From the NCBI GenBank assembly GCA_016934355.1, contig JAFGTA010000059.1:1-34998 (forward strand): a DNA stretch of 34,998 nucleotides, read 5' to 3'. The notes below the pieces were generated by a model. It saw only the letters and a program-made list of their open reading frames with translations, had not been told where the DNA came from and did no database searches. The DNA comes from Candidatus Bathyarchaeota archaeon (GTDB lineage Archaea; Thermoproteota; Bathyarchaeia; TCS64). Shown here one piece after another: positions 22,164 through 29,900 of this stretch; the stretch's first letter is position 1; each line of letters starts with the position of its first letter. A program made the position numbers and the translations under genes.

Positions 22164-22946
22164 ATGAGGACGTTCATCAAGCTCTACGGGCCGCCCCTCG
22201 GCAAGGCGCTGAGGGCGCTTGAGAAGGTGGGGTGGCAGACACCCGAGGTCTGCATAATGGACACCTACATAGAGACTTACCCTGACAACTTCTTCACCGC
22301 CGAGAACACTGTGGACTATTTCAAGTCGTCCGGCGAGGTCGTGAGTAGGGAGAGGTGCAGTAACATCATAGCTGATAGCAGCTACAGGCTGGGGCGCTTC
22401 GACTTCTACTACCAGTGGTGGACCATCCCGACGCTGACGCAGATACACGATCTCTACGGGAGGATCGACGAGGCGCTGGAGCCCCTCGGCGTCTGGTACA
22501 AGGTGGTGCACAGCCCCGCCTTCGAAATCGAGGAAAAGGACGTCACCGACGAGGACGCGGCGGAGACCCTTGAGGCATCGCGTGTCGAGGCCGAGGCGGG
22601 CCGTAGGTACTGGGCCAGGTTCGAGGTCTTCACAGACGCCGCCGACGCGTACAGGTTCAGGCTGAAGGCGCCTAACAACAAGATAATCGCGGTGAGCGAG
22701 GCTTACACGACCAAGGACGGGGCGTTGGGCGGCATCGAGTCCGTGAAGAAGAACGCGGCCGTGTCTGACAGGTTCGAGGTCTACGACGACAAGGCTGGCA
22801 TGTGCAGGTTCAGGCTGCGGGCGCCCAACAAGGAGATCATCGCCGCGAGCCAGAGGTACAAGACCAAGCAGGGCTGCCTCAACGGCGTCGAGTCGGTGAA
22901 GCTAAACGCGCCGAGGGCCGAGACCATCGACCTGACCGAGCTCTAA
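22164..22946 (+). CDS. Two YegP/DUF1508 repeats fused to an unrecognised N-terminal domain
   Basis: A 260-residue protein. The C-terminal half holds two tandem YegP-type beta-beta-alpha repeats: 'ARFEVFTDAADAYRFRLKAP' to 'IESVKKNA' (about 147-197) and 'DRFEVYDDKAGMCRFRLRAP' to 'VESVKLNA' (about 199-247). The first roughly 130 residues, with 'DTYIETYPDNFFTAENTVDY' and an aromatic 'RFDFYYQWW', match nothing I know and look like a compact alpha/beta domain; an acidic linker joins the parts. YegP-like repeats are of uncertain function and usually occur as small stand-alone proteins. There is no signal peptide. The promoter-like GTTTATTACT at 22125-22134 leaves a leader of about 10 bases. Confidence 0.7.
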   Translation: MRTFIKLYGPPLGKALRALEKVGWQTPEVCIMDTYIETYPDNFFTAENTVDYFKSSGEVVSRERCSNIIADSSYRLGRFDFYYQWWTIPTLTQIHDLYGRIDEALEPLGVWYKVVHSPAFEIEEKDVTDEDAAETLEASRVEAEAGRRYWARFEVFTDAADAYRFRLKAPNNKIIAVSEAYTTKDGALGGIESVKKNAAVSDRFEVYDDKAGMCRFRLRAPNKEIIAASQRYKTKQGCLNGVESVKLNAPRAETIDLTEL

Positions 22947-23018
22947 CCCAACATTTCTTTTCAGTAAACGAATTACTGCAACGTATTATTGACGCTTCAT
23001 TTGGAGTTAAAAAATAGG

Positions 23019-23567
23019 TTAAATAAACCGTTTGAAGGCGAGGGCGGCGAGCATCGCTAGGACTGCCATGACGGTGCCGAAGGGGACCTCGGGTATGACG
23101 AAGGGGTGGAACGATATCGCCTTTATCCCGCAGCTGTCACGCCCTAGTGCATCATCAAACGGTTCATCAACGTCATCGAAGAAGTACGCCTGTACTCCCC
23201 AGTCGCCTGCCACGTTTATCATGTTGCTGTCGTAGGCGTCGAGGACCGGGTCGCCGCCCCACGTGTCGCCGTTGTCCTCCAACGGGATCTTCCCGCTTCG
23301 GTATATCTCGGCCTCGTCAGCCTTCCAGACGAATATGACGTGCGTGGCGTCCATGTTCGTGGTTGACGCCCTTACGCCGACCAAGGTGCCAATAGGCACG
23401 TCGCCGTCGCTGTACGGCCACCTTCCTATGGCGTACCCGGACCCCAAGGCGTTGAAGCTTCCCTTGAGGCTGGGGTCGCTGAGATCGGCGGCGAACGCGA
23501 CGTTCACAAGCGTTGATGCTAGGAACACGCCTAGCATCAGTAACATGAGTTTTCTTTTGAGTATCAT
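23019..23567 (-). CDS. Secreted protein with C-terminal membrane anchor (sorting-signal-like tail)
   Basis: A 182-residue exported protein of unknown function. An N-terminal signal peptide (basic 'MILKRK', hydrophobic core, cleavage after 'VAFA' near residue 26) is followed by a roughly 125-residue soluble domain rich in Asp and Gly with one Cys. The tail is 'FVIPEVPFGTV', a hydrophobic helix 'MAVLAMLAALAF', and basic 'KR'. This tripartite tail resembles archaeal PEF/PGF-CTERM-type sorting signals processed by archaeosortases, but may be a plain anchor. A TATA-like AATAAATATTA (minus, about 23588-23600) predicts a leaderless transcript starting at about the ATG. Confidence 0.7.
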   Translation of the reverse strand: MILKRKLMLLMLGVFLASTLVNVAFAADLSDPSLKGSFNALGSGYAIGRWPYSDGDVPIGTLVGVRASTTNMDATHVIFVWKADEAEIYRSGKIPLEDNGDTWGGDPVLDAYDSNMINVAGDWGVQAYFFDDVDEPFDDALGRDSCGIKAISFHPFVIPEVPFGTVMAVLAMLAALAFKRFI

Positions 23568-23687
23568 GAGTTGACGCTCTATATCTGTAATATTTATTAT
23601 AAAAAACAGATCATCAGGGGAAAAACACTGTTTTCACTCAGTATTTAACTGTTATACATTAGTTTCATGCGATTTTTACTAGAGGGT

Positions 23688-24758
23688 CTAGACGTATCTG
23701 CCGCCTTCCGCCTCCAGTCTCTTGACTATGTCGCGTACCCTCTGATCCTGACCCTTCGCACAGACTAGGAGGGCGTCCCCCGTATCCACGATCACGACGT
23801 CTTGTAGCCCTATGGTAGCTATGAGGCGTTCTCCGCCGAGTATCAGTGAGCCGCCTGTGTCGATGCCCAGGTGGCTGCCTTTCACGGCGTTTCCTTTGTC
23901 GTCCTTTGGGAGCAGCGCGTGGAGGCTTGACCAGCTGCCCACGTCTGACCACCCGAAGCTGGCTGGGATCACCGCGACGTTCTCGGCGCCCTCCATTACG
24001 CCATAGTCGATGGTCTGCCTGGGTACGCCTGGCCAGTGCTTGGCTAGGGCTTGGTCGTAGCCTGTTGTGCCTATGGCTTCCTGTATCTTTGTTAAGCCTC
24101 TGTGGAGGGTGGGCATCTGGCGGCTGTACTCGGCTAGGATGGCTTCGGCTCTCCAGATGAACATGCCGCTGTTCCACGAGTAGACGCCTTCGCCGCACAT
24201 CTGTTCGGCGGTCTCTCTGTCGGGCTTCTCGGTGAACCTCTCCACCCTGTAGACCGACCTGTCATCCACTTCTAGTATCTTCTCGCCCTGCTTGATGTAG
24301 CCGTAGGCGGTGGAAGGCGTGGTGGGCTCGATGCCTATCGTGGCGAGGTAGCCCTCCTCCGCCGTCTTTATACCTGCCTTCAGCGTCTCCCTGAACTCTT
24401 CGGGGTCGCCTATGTGGTGGTCCGCCGTCAGTATTACGGTGACCGCGTCTGGGTCATGTTTCTGGAGGTAGACGGTGGCGAGCCCGATGCAGGGGGCTGT
24501 TCCCCGTCCCTCGGGTTCGACTATGTAGTTCTCGGCTGGTATCTCCGGTACTTGCTGAGATAGTGTGGCTGCCTGCTTGCCTCCGGCGACCACGTATATG
24601 TGGTCGTGGCTGAACATGGGGGTGATGCGGTGGACCGTCTCCTGGAACATTGAGTGTTCGCCGATGAGTGCGTGGGTCTGTTTAGGCTGTTCCCTGCGGC
24701 TCAGGGGCCAGAGGCGGGTGCCCGTGCCCCCAGCCATGATCACGGCGTAGGAGTTCAT
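23688..24758 (-). CDS. manC: Mannose-1-phosphate guanylyltransferase
   Basis: A 356-residue nucleotidyltransferase that makes GDP-mannose from mannose-1-phosphate and GTP for surface glycans or glycolipids. The N-terminal signature 'MAGGTGTRLWPLSRREQPKQ' starts at residue 9, 'VILTADHHIGD' holds the metal-binding region, 'FTEKPDRETAEQM' is the family's EKP motif, and 'YSWNSGMFIWRA' and 'YGVMEGAENVAVIPASFGW' match GMP-type members. The phosphomannose isomerase half of bacterial bifunctional enzymes is absent. The promoter-like AAAATATTA (minus, about 24783-24791) stands about 28 bases before the ATG. It may supply glycosylation of the secreted protein and archaellin, which is inference. Confidence 0.9.
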   Translation of the reverse strand: MNSYAVIMAGGTGTRLWPLSRREQPKQTHALIGEHSMFQETVHRITPMFSHDHIYVVAGGKQAATLSQQVPEIPAENYIVEPEGRGTAPCIGLATVYLQKHDPDAVTVILTADHHIGDPEEFRETLKAGIKTAEEGYLATIGIEPTTPSTAYGYIKQGEKILEVDDRSVYRVERFTEKPDRETAEQMCGEGVYSWNSGMFIWRAEAILAEYSRQMPTLHRGLTKIQEAIGTTGYDQALAKHWPGVPRQTIDYGVMEGAENVAVIPASFGWSDVGSWSSLHALLPKDDKGNAVKGSHLGIDTGGSLILGGERLIATIGLQDVVIVDTGDALLVCAKGQDQRVRDIVKRLEAEGGRYV

Positions 24759-24959
24759 CGGTTAACATGCGCGTCTCTAGTGTAATATTTTTGCCCAATT
24801 GATCTTTTTTCGAATGTGCCAGATACAGTGGAACAGAGCCCATATTGTAATGATGTCGTTTTACTTGAACGGCTTTTCACACCATTGGTATTATGTGAAG
24901 ATAATATTCAAAATTCCATGTGACGCGGATGATGAATTTCTCTATGTGACCGTATATCA
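24759..24959. other. A/T-rich spacer between manC and the YkgJ gene
   Basis: About 200 bases markedly richer in A/T than the flanks. Apart from the manC promoter I see no gene. An 85-codon plus-strand frame begins here but runs antisense through the YkgJ gene and looks spurious. Confidence 0.4.
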
Positions 24960-25385
24960 TTACTCCTTTCTGTCGAGCTTCTTGAGAAGAACATTTAACT
25001 TCTCTATATCGTCTCTGCCGACTTTGTACTCCTGCCCGTACGGGCATAAGTCATGAACAAAAGCCTTCCCATTATTCTTGTTATACACGAGCGGATAAAG
25101 TCTGCATCCTTCGGGTCTGAAAGAGTATATTGTACAACCGTTATCCCCGAGAAAAACGCATCTACCATTACTGTTTTTCAGTTGACGCTCTTTACCTCGT
25201 TTCACGACAAACTCTTTAAACCTGTACCCCTGACCCGAGATCCTCTCAACATCTAGACGCGAGAGAGGCATACGAGTATCTATACAGCATTTGACGCAGC
25301 CGTGAGCCTTGCATGGGATGCCGCTGCTCAGGCTATGTTTCTCAGTCTCATCATTCTTAGTTGGATCATCCTTTTTATTGGTCAA
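24960..25385 (-). CDS. YkgJ-family cysteine-cluster protein
   Basis: A 141-residue protein of the YkgJ/UPF0153 family, thought to bind zinc or an Fe-S cluster. The cysteines are grouped as 'PCKAHGCVKCCIDTRMPLS' (about 24-42), 'RCVFLGDNGCTIY', 'FRPEGCRLYPL' and 'HDLCPYG', the characteristic family layout. A Lys/Asp/Glu-rich N-terminus of about 20 residues precedes it. Function is unknown in archaea. The gene is noticeably more A/T-rich than most of the window and sits next to the gene-poor stretch, so it may have a different history. Confidence 0.82.
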   Translation of the reverse strand: MTNKKDDPTKNDETEKHSLSSGIPCKAHGCVKCCIDTRMPLSRLDVERISGQGYRFKEFVVKRGKERQLKNSNGRCVFLGDNGCTIYSFRPEGCRLYPLVYNKNNGKAFVHDLCPYGQEYKVGRDDIEKLNVLLKKLDRKE

Positions 25386-25985
25386 GTGAAACCGTCTCCG
25401 AAAACGTTAACGCTGTATCATTGATTCGGGTGCTCAGCCCCTCCTTCGCCAGCCGCGAAAACTCAAGCCTATCAAACTATGTATCGGCACTAATAACCCT
25501 GTGCTCCAAGTAAACACTTATCTGGCGACCGCGAAAAAATCGCTGTCACAGCGAAAACAACCACACAGCCAGCATGAAAAGAGGAAACCGCGTAAAACCA
25601 CGCTAAAAACACAGGCATCAAATGAAAAAACAGCCAAACCTGTAAACCAAGAAAAAAATCGAATATTACCTACAGCAGCGAACCCACAGCACACAAACCT
25701 ACACCAAAACACACTAAACAGGACACGCGAAACCAAGCGGCTGAGGGGGGGAGGGGGTACCCCCCGAAAACCGGAAACCAGCCCCTATCCACCTAGAACA
25801 GCCACAGAACAGCCCGAATCCGACCTCGATCTATGCAAAACCGCGTCTCATACAACGCAAAAACGCGGTCCAAACAACGTAAAACCAGAAAAGAACAGAC
25901 TGATAAAAGACATATTTTTTTTCGTAAGATTCCGTGTTACACGGAACATACCCCCAGAAAACGCTTATTCCCGGTAACCGGGAAC
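25386..25985. other. A/C-rich intergenic island without a convincing gene
   Basis: About 600 bases whose plus strand is dominated by A and C. It contains repeated CCGCGAAA / AAACCGCG / AAAACGCGG words (near 25453, 25529, 25585, 25838 and 25860), an inverted repeat TCGCTG-TCA-CAGCGA (25540-25554), and a G7-A-G5 tract leading into the palindrome GGGGGTACCCCC (25753-25764). A 158-codon frame at 25501-25977 is low-complexity (Lys, Thr, Asn, Pro, Gln, Arg) and matches nothing, so I do not call it a gene. A non-coding RNA or a replication or structural locus are possibilities. Confidence 0.5.
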
Positions 25986-25989
25986 AGCT

Positions 25990-26238
25990 CTACCTCGTCC
26001 TCAGGAGGGAAGCCACCACCACAATCCAGTAACCATAGTTAGGAAGAGTGAGGAAAACGCTCACCCAGTACCCCTCGAAAGCGTAGAACAGGATAACTAA
26101 CGTGATCCCCACCGCGAGGGACAGCGAGCCAACGAGGTTGTAGCCCCTCAGCACCGCCCTGTCACGGTACGCCGTGCGGATCATCATGAACCCCGAAACG
26201 AAGATAAACAGGTTACCGACATCGAGCAGCGAAGGCAT
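25990..26238 (-). CDS. Small membrane protein, three predicted helices
   Basis: An 82-residue hydrophobic protein that I do not recognise. Hydrophobic segments lie at about residues 6-20 ('GNLFIFVSGFMMI'), 34-52 ('GSLSLAVGITLVILFYAF') and 56-76 ('VSVFLTLPNYGYWIVVV'). A basic stretch 'RTAYRDRAVLRGY' lies between the first two, and 'RTR' ends the protein. ATG at 26238 is chosen over the upstream in-frame start at 26256. The TATA-like AAATATAG (26259-26266) lies about 25 bases before it, giving a leaderless transcript. It is divergent from another small membrane gene. Confidence 0.6.
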   Translation of the reverse strand: MPSLLDVGNLFIFVSGFMMIRTAYRDRAVLRGYNLVGSLSLAVGITLVILFYAFEGYWVSVFLTLPNYGYWIVVVASLLRTR

Positions 26239-26301
26239 AGACAACAAGCAGCCCACGCAAATATAGCAACTCTCATAAACCGCGGCTCCTCACCGGAAAC
26301 C

Positions 26302-26595
26302 ATGGACAGAAAAATGGTCATAGGCTACACCGCCGCCGCGTCGATCCTCATGATCGCCTGCATGGTCTACGGGTTCCCCACCAGCGTACCCGACAACGCC
26401 TACACCAGCCACGGGCTACCCTTCACATGGGGCAGAAACCAGCAGATAACGATAGCCGGCCCAGTAGACACGTGGACCGTCGAACTCAACGCCATGCTCA
26501 TAGACCTAATCTTCTGGGCGGCATCCATAGCGGCGGGGCCGCTGATGCTAACCAGAGACGCTATGAAGAAGCAAGAAAAAATGAAATCGGGTTAG
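26302..26595 (+). CDS. Small membrane protein, two predicted helices
   Basis: A 97-residue protein of unknown function. The N-terminal helix 'VIGYTAAASILMIACMVYGF' (about 6-25) and second helix 'AMLIDLIFWAASIAAGPLML' (about 64-83) flank a polar loop with 'SHGLPFTWGRNQQITIAGP'. The C-terminal tail is basic, 'KKQEKMKSG'. Two helices with an extracytoplasmic loop are plausible. The TATA-like CTCATAAACC at about 26271-26280 lies about 26 bases before the ATG, so the mRNA is probably leaderless. Its stop overlaps that of the convergent CoA-transferase gene (TTAG). Confidence 0.6.
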   Translation: MDRKMVIGYTAAASILMIACMVYGFPTSVPDNAYTSHGLPFTWGRNQQITIAGPVDTWTVELNAMLIDLIFWAASIAAGPLMLTRDAMKKQEKMKSG

Positions 26596-27728
26596 GTGAT
26601 GACCCCGGCTTTACGGAGAGCCGCTATCTCTTCCACGCTGTACCCGAGACCCGTCAGAATCTCCTCGTTGTGCTGACCCAGCATAGGAGCCGCCTTCGCC
26701 ACCGCCGGCGTCCTGGAGAACTTCACCGGGAAGTTAGGCTGCCTGGTCACCCCAGCTCGGGGGTGCTCCACGTCTACGATCATCTCGCGCGCCTTAACCT
26801 GCGGGTCCTCGATAACCTCGTCCAGCTGATAGACGGGGGCCACGGGTATGTTCGCGCCGACAAGTGCGTCCACGACGCCGCGCACCTCCTTGTCACAGAT
26901 CCACTCCTGCAGGTCCTCGTCCGACTCAAGCTCCCTGCCAGTCAACTCCTTGAGCCTGTCCACCTGGCCGCCCTCAGCAGCCACGTAGACGTAGCCGTCA
27001 GCAGCCTTGAAGAACCCGAAAAGTATGCCCGCGGTGGGCCTGTCCCTCCACACCTCCCACGCAAGCTTACCGCTGACAAGGTAGTTCGACATGGGTATGC
27101 CGGTCATGGCTATCATGCAGTCAAGCTGCGCCACGTCAACGAGCTGACCCTCACCAGTCCTATCCTTATGCCTGAGCGCCGCGAGGATACCAACCATCGC
27201 CCACATGGCGGGGTCAAGGTCGCCGTGGTACTCCGCCGGCCTGAGGGGCGGACCCTCCGGGTCCACAAGGTCGCCCGTGAGTCTCATCCACCCTGACATG
27301 GCCTCGGCGACGGGGGCGAAGCTCGGCCGGTCCCTGTAGGGGCCGTCCACGCCGAAGCCGCTGAGCGCCGCGTAGATGATGCCCGGCTTCCGCTTCCGCA
27401 GGTCCTCGTAGCCCAGCCCAAGCTTCTCCATGGTGCCTCGCTTGAAGTTCTCGACTACGACGTCCGCGTCCTCTAGGAGACCGAAGAATATCTTCTTCCC
27501 CTCTTCGCTCTTTAGGTTGAGTGTCATCCCCTTCTTGCACCTGTTCAGGTACATGAAAGGCGAGCTCTCGCCGTTCACAAGCGGCGGGTACAGCCGAGAC
27601 ATCTCCCCCCAGGGGGGCTCTATCTTGATGACATCGGCGCCCATGGAAGCCAGCACCATCGTCGTGAAGGGGCCGTAGTAAACGTGGCTGAGGTCAAGTA
27701 CCCTGACTCCTTCGAGCATCCCTGTCAA
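26592..27728 (-). CDS. Class III CoA-transferase (CaiB/BaiF family)
   Basis: A 378-residue family III CoA-transferase, which moves CoA between carboxylic acids through an aspartyl-CoA intermediate. Family marks are 'LEGVRVLDLSHVYYGPFTTM' at the N-terminus, 'GADVIKIEPP', 'NRCKKGMTLNLKSEEGK', 'DVVVENFKRGTMEKLGLGYE' and 'GDLDPAMWAMVGILAAL'. The last region should hold the catalytic Asp. It is the final gene of the porGD-porA-porB cluster, 10 bases after porB, so it may activate or recycle the acyl-CoA linked to the 2-oxoacid oxidoreductase. Substrate unknown. It ends tail to tail with the small membrane protein gene. Confidence 0.88.
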   Translation of the reverse strand: MTGMLEGVRVLDLSHVYYGPFTTMVLASMGADVIKIEPPWGEMSRLYPPLVNGESSPFMYLNRCKKGMTLNLKSEEGKKIFFGLLEDADVVVENFKRGTMEKLGLGYEDLRKRKPGIIYAALSGFGVDGPYRDRPSFAPVAEAMSGWMRLTGDLVDPEGPPLRPAEYHGDLDPAMWAMVGILAALRHKDRTGEGQLVDVAQLDCMIAMTGIPMSNYLVSGKLAWEVWRDRPTAGILFGFFKAADGYVYVAAEGGQVDRLKELTGRELESDEDLQEWICDKEVRGVVDALVGANIPVAPVYQLDEVIEDPQVKAREMIVDVEHPRAGVTRQPNFPVKFSRTPAVAKAAPMLGQHNEEILTGLGYSVEEIAALRKAGVIT

Positions 27729-27738
27729 TTCATGTCAC

Positions 27739-28635
27739 CTAGCATATCTCCCCGCCGTCGAGGGCGAGGAGCCTATCCCAGTTCTCCGTTGTGATCCGCT
27801 GGATGGTGTCCGTCTCCATCTCCGTGAGGTGCCTGAACCTGCCCTGCAGCTTCAGAGCCTCAGACACCGGCGCAAGCTCCCTCGGCTTATACGTCAGCCT
27901 GAAGCGTCTGCCTCCCTCGATCTCGAACAGAGGCCAGAGCCCCGACTCCACCGAGAGCCGTGACACCTTTATCGCGTCCTTAGGTTCGAACCCCCAGCCC
28001 GTGGGGCACGGCGCATGCACGTGCATGTATTTGAAGCCCTTAAGCCCCTTACCGTACTGTATCTTGGCTGTGAGGTCCTCAGGGTAGGCCACGGACGCCG
28101 TGGACACGAAAGGCACACCGTGCAGCGCCAATATGAAAGGCAGGTTCTTCTTCGCCTCGCTCTTACCGCGGCTGTTCTTGCTTATCGGCGTCGTGGCGCT
28201 CCTCGCCAGATAAGGCGTGGAGCTGCTCCTCTGGCCTCCGGTGTTCATGTACGCCTCGTTGTCGTAGGTGAACCAGAAGATGTTCTCGTTACGCTCAGCG
28301 GCAGCAGAGAGCCCCTGGAACCCGATGTCCACGGTGCCCCCGTCCCCGATGAGCCCAGCCACGACTATGTCCTCCCTCCCCATCAGCTTGTAGCCGCGTG
28401 AGAGGCCAGTGAGGAACGCCGCGGCGCCCTCGAACGCAGGCGCGTAGTAGCTGGGCACCCTGATGTTCATGAAGCCGGGGGCGCATGAGGCGACCTCGAC
28501 GCGCGCCGAGTTCCTACCCAGCGCCTTGTATACGAGCCTGCCCACTATGCTGCCCGCGCAGCCCTGGCACGCAGGGTTCCCCGGCCAGACCGCCTCTTCC
28601 TCCGGGATGTCCATTATACTAATTTTCTTGCTCAA
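27739..28635 (-). CDS. porB: 2-oxoacid (pyruvate-type):ferredoxin oxidoreductase beta subunit
   Basis: The thiamine-diphosphate-binding beta subunit. 'NPACQGCAGS', 'VASCAPGF' and 'HAPCPTGW' give the cysteines of a [4Fe-4S] cluster. 'LIGDGGTVDIGFQGLSAAAE' followed by 'DNEAYMNTGGQ' is the GDG...N diphosphate motif and the PorB signature. I choose TTG at 28635, because the GTG at 28644 lies inside the Shine-Dalgarno GGAGGTG itself; TTG then has a seven-base spacer. With PorA and PorGD it catalyses oxidative decarboxylation of a 2-oxoacid to acyl-CoA, CO2 and reduced ferredoxin. Subunit signatures look pyruvate-like, but other 2-oxoacids are possible. Confidence 0.88.
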   Translation of the reverse strand: MSKKISIMDIPEEEAVWPGNPACQGCAGSIVGRLVYKALGRNSARVEVASCAPGFMNIRVPSYYAPAFEGAAAFLTGLSRGYKLMGREDIVVAGLIGDGGTVDIGFQGLSAAAERNENIFWFTYDNEAYMNTGGQRSSSTPYLARSATTPISKNSRGKSEAKKNLPFILALHGVPFVSTASVAYPEDLTAKIQYGKGLKGFKYMHVHAPCPTGWGFEPKDAIKVSRLSVESGLWPLFEIEGGRRFRLTYKPRELAPVSEALKLQGRFRHLTEMETDTIQRITTENWDRLLALDGGEIC

Positions 28636-28647
28636 GTCACACACCTC

Positions 28648-29898
28648 CTATACCCAGGTGACGAGGGGCTCGACCTTCTCCCCCCTCGCCGCCTTGAGCG
28701 TCCTCTCCGCTATCCTCGTGATGTCCCGTACGCGGACCTCGTTCCCGGCCAGCCCGACGTGGTAGCCGTGGACCGCCGGCCGCGCATCAAGCCCGTAGAC
28801 GGCGCTGCGGATGCTGTTGAAGGCCACACCTCCCTCGCCGAGGGAGATGTTCCTGTCCAGCACGCCTATAGCTTTCACACTCTCCCCTATCCTCGCGAAC
28901 TCCTCGCTGGGGAAGGGCCGGAAAGCCTTGAGCTTGACGAGGCCGACGGGCTTGCCGTCGCCTCTAATCCTGTCGATGGCTGCCTTGGCGGTGCTCGCGA
29001 TGGTGCCCATGGCGACTATCACAGCCTCCGCGCCCTCGCAGCGGTACTCTTCTACGAGGCCGCCGTAACTCCTGCCGAAGCGGCGGCCGTACTCCTCGTC
29101 CACCTCCTTGATCACCTTCTTCGCCCTCTCCATGGCCTCCTGGTGGGACCGCCACCTCCACTGGAGGTCGTGGCCGGCGCCCCACTTCACCATGGTAAGG
29201 TGGGAGAAGCACTCGTCAGCCGGGAACGGTGTGAAAGGCTCGTCGATCCTCTTACCCTCGCCCCAGTGCCTCTTGTATTTCTCTAGTTCGGCGTCGAAAC
29301 TCTCGGGGAGCACAGGGTAGTTGCCCTTGCATGGGGGCAGGAACTCGTCCACCTGCTCCTGGTCGGGTATGATCACCGGCTCAGCCGTGTAGCTGAGCAC
29401 GTACCCGTCCAGCCCGAAGGCGACGGGCAGCCTGACCCGCTCGTCCTCGGCTATCTTGAACGCCATCAACCCTGTGTCGAGTACCTCCTGGTTGTTCTCA
29501 CAGTACAGCTGAATCCAGCCGGTGTCCCTCTGAGCCATCAAGTCCGTGTGATCAGGCCCCATCGTCCTGACGCCGCGGTTTGCGACCGCCATGACCACAG
29601 GGAGCCTGTACCTGGCGGTGCCGTGGAGCGCGTGATGCATGTAAAGCAGCCCCGGGCCGGACGTCGCCGTGAACGCCCTCGCCCCGGTTATCGACGCAGC
29701 CATGCACACAAGCTGCGCCGTTATCTCGCCCTCGACGTTCACGAACTCGGCGTCCAGCTCGCCGCTCGCCACCATGTCCGAGAGATACTGGACTATGGTG
29801 GTCTGCGGCGTGATCGGGTAAGCGGATACGAGCCGTGTCCGCGCCAGCTTCACGGCGTATGCGACGGCCTTGTTCCCTACCATTACCTCTGACTTCAT
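28648..29898 (-). CDS. porA: 2-oxoacid (pyruvate-type):ferredoxin oxidoreductase alpha subunit
   Basis: A 416-residue alpha subunit. The conserved start 'VGNKAVAYAVKLARTRLVSA' with 'YPITPQTTIVQYLSD' is the thiamine-site partner region, and 'TATSGPGLLYMHHAL' and 'VVMAVANRGV' follow as in pyruvate oxidoreductases. The C-terminal 'AVIVAMGTIASTAKAAID' domain is the transketolase-C part, and 'GVLDRNISLGEGG' is typical of PorA. ATG at 29898 has a GGAGG site about seven bases upstream; the open frame reaching 29940 runs back into porGD and is not needed. It is closely spaced with porGD before and porB after. Confidence 0.9.
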   Translation of the reverse strand: MKSEVMVGNKAVAYAVKLARTRLVSAYPITPQTTIVQYLSDMVASGELDAEFVNVEGEITAQLVCMAASITGARAFTATSGPGLLYMHHALHGTARYRLPVVMAVANRGVRTMGPDHTDLMAQRDTGWIQLYCENNQEVLDTGLMAFKIAEDERVRLPVAFGLDGYVLSYTAEPVIIPDQEQVDEFLPPCKGNYPVLPESFDAELEKYKRHWGEGKRIDEPFTPFPADECFSHLTMVKWGAGHDLQWRWRSHQEAMERAKKVIKEVDEEYGRRFGRSYGGLVEEYRCEGAEAVIVAMGTIASTAKAAIDRIRGDGKPVGLVKLKAFRPFPSEEFARIGESVKAIGVLDRNISLGEGGVAFNSIRSAVYGLDARPAVHGYHVGLAGNEVRVRDITRIAERTLKAARGEKVEPLVTWV

Positions 29899-29900
29899 CT

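Noticed and set aside
24920..24950. ATGATGA resembling a box C of a C/D guide RNA
   Set aside because: No box D (CTGA) at a suitable distance and no C'/D' pair.
24799..25056. An 85-codon plus-strand frame overlapping the YkgJ gene
   Set aside because: Antisense to the conserved YkgJ C-terminus and in A/T-rich DNA where chance frames are common; no motif.
25501..25977. A 158-codon plus-strand open frame in the A/C-rich island
   Set aside because: Composition simply mirrors the A/C bias (Lys, Thr, Asn, Pro, Gln, Arg), with a Gly run from the G tract. No domain, weak start context and no hydrophobic core.
27985..28010. GGTTCGAACC resembling a tRNA T-loop
   Set aside because: Lies inside porB. 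The flanking bases do not form a five-pair T stem and no acceptor or anticodon arm is present.
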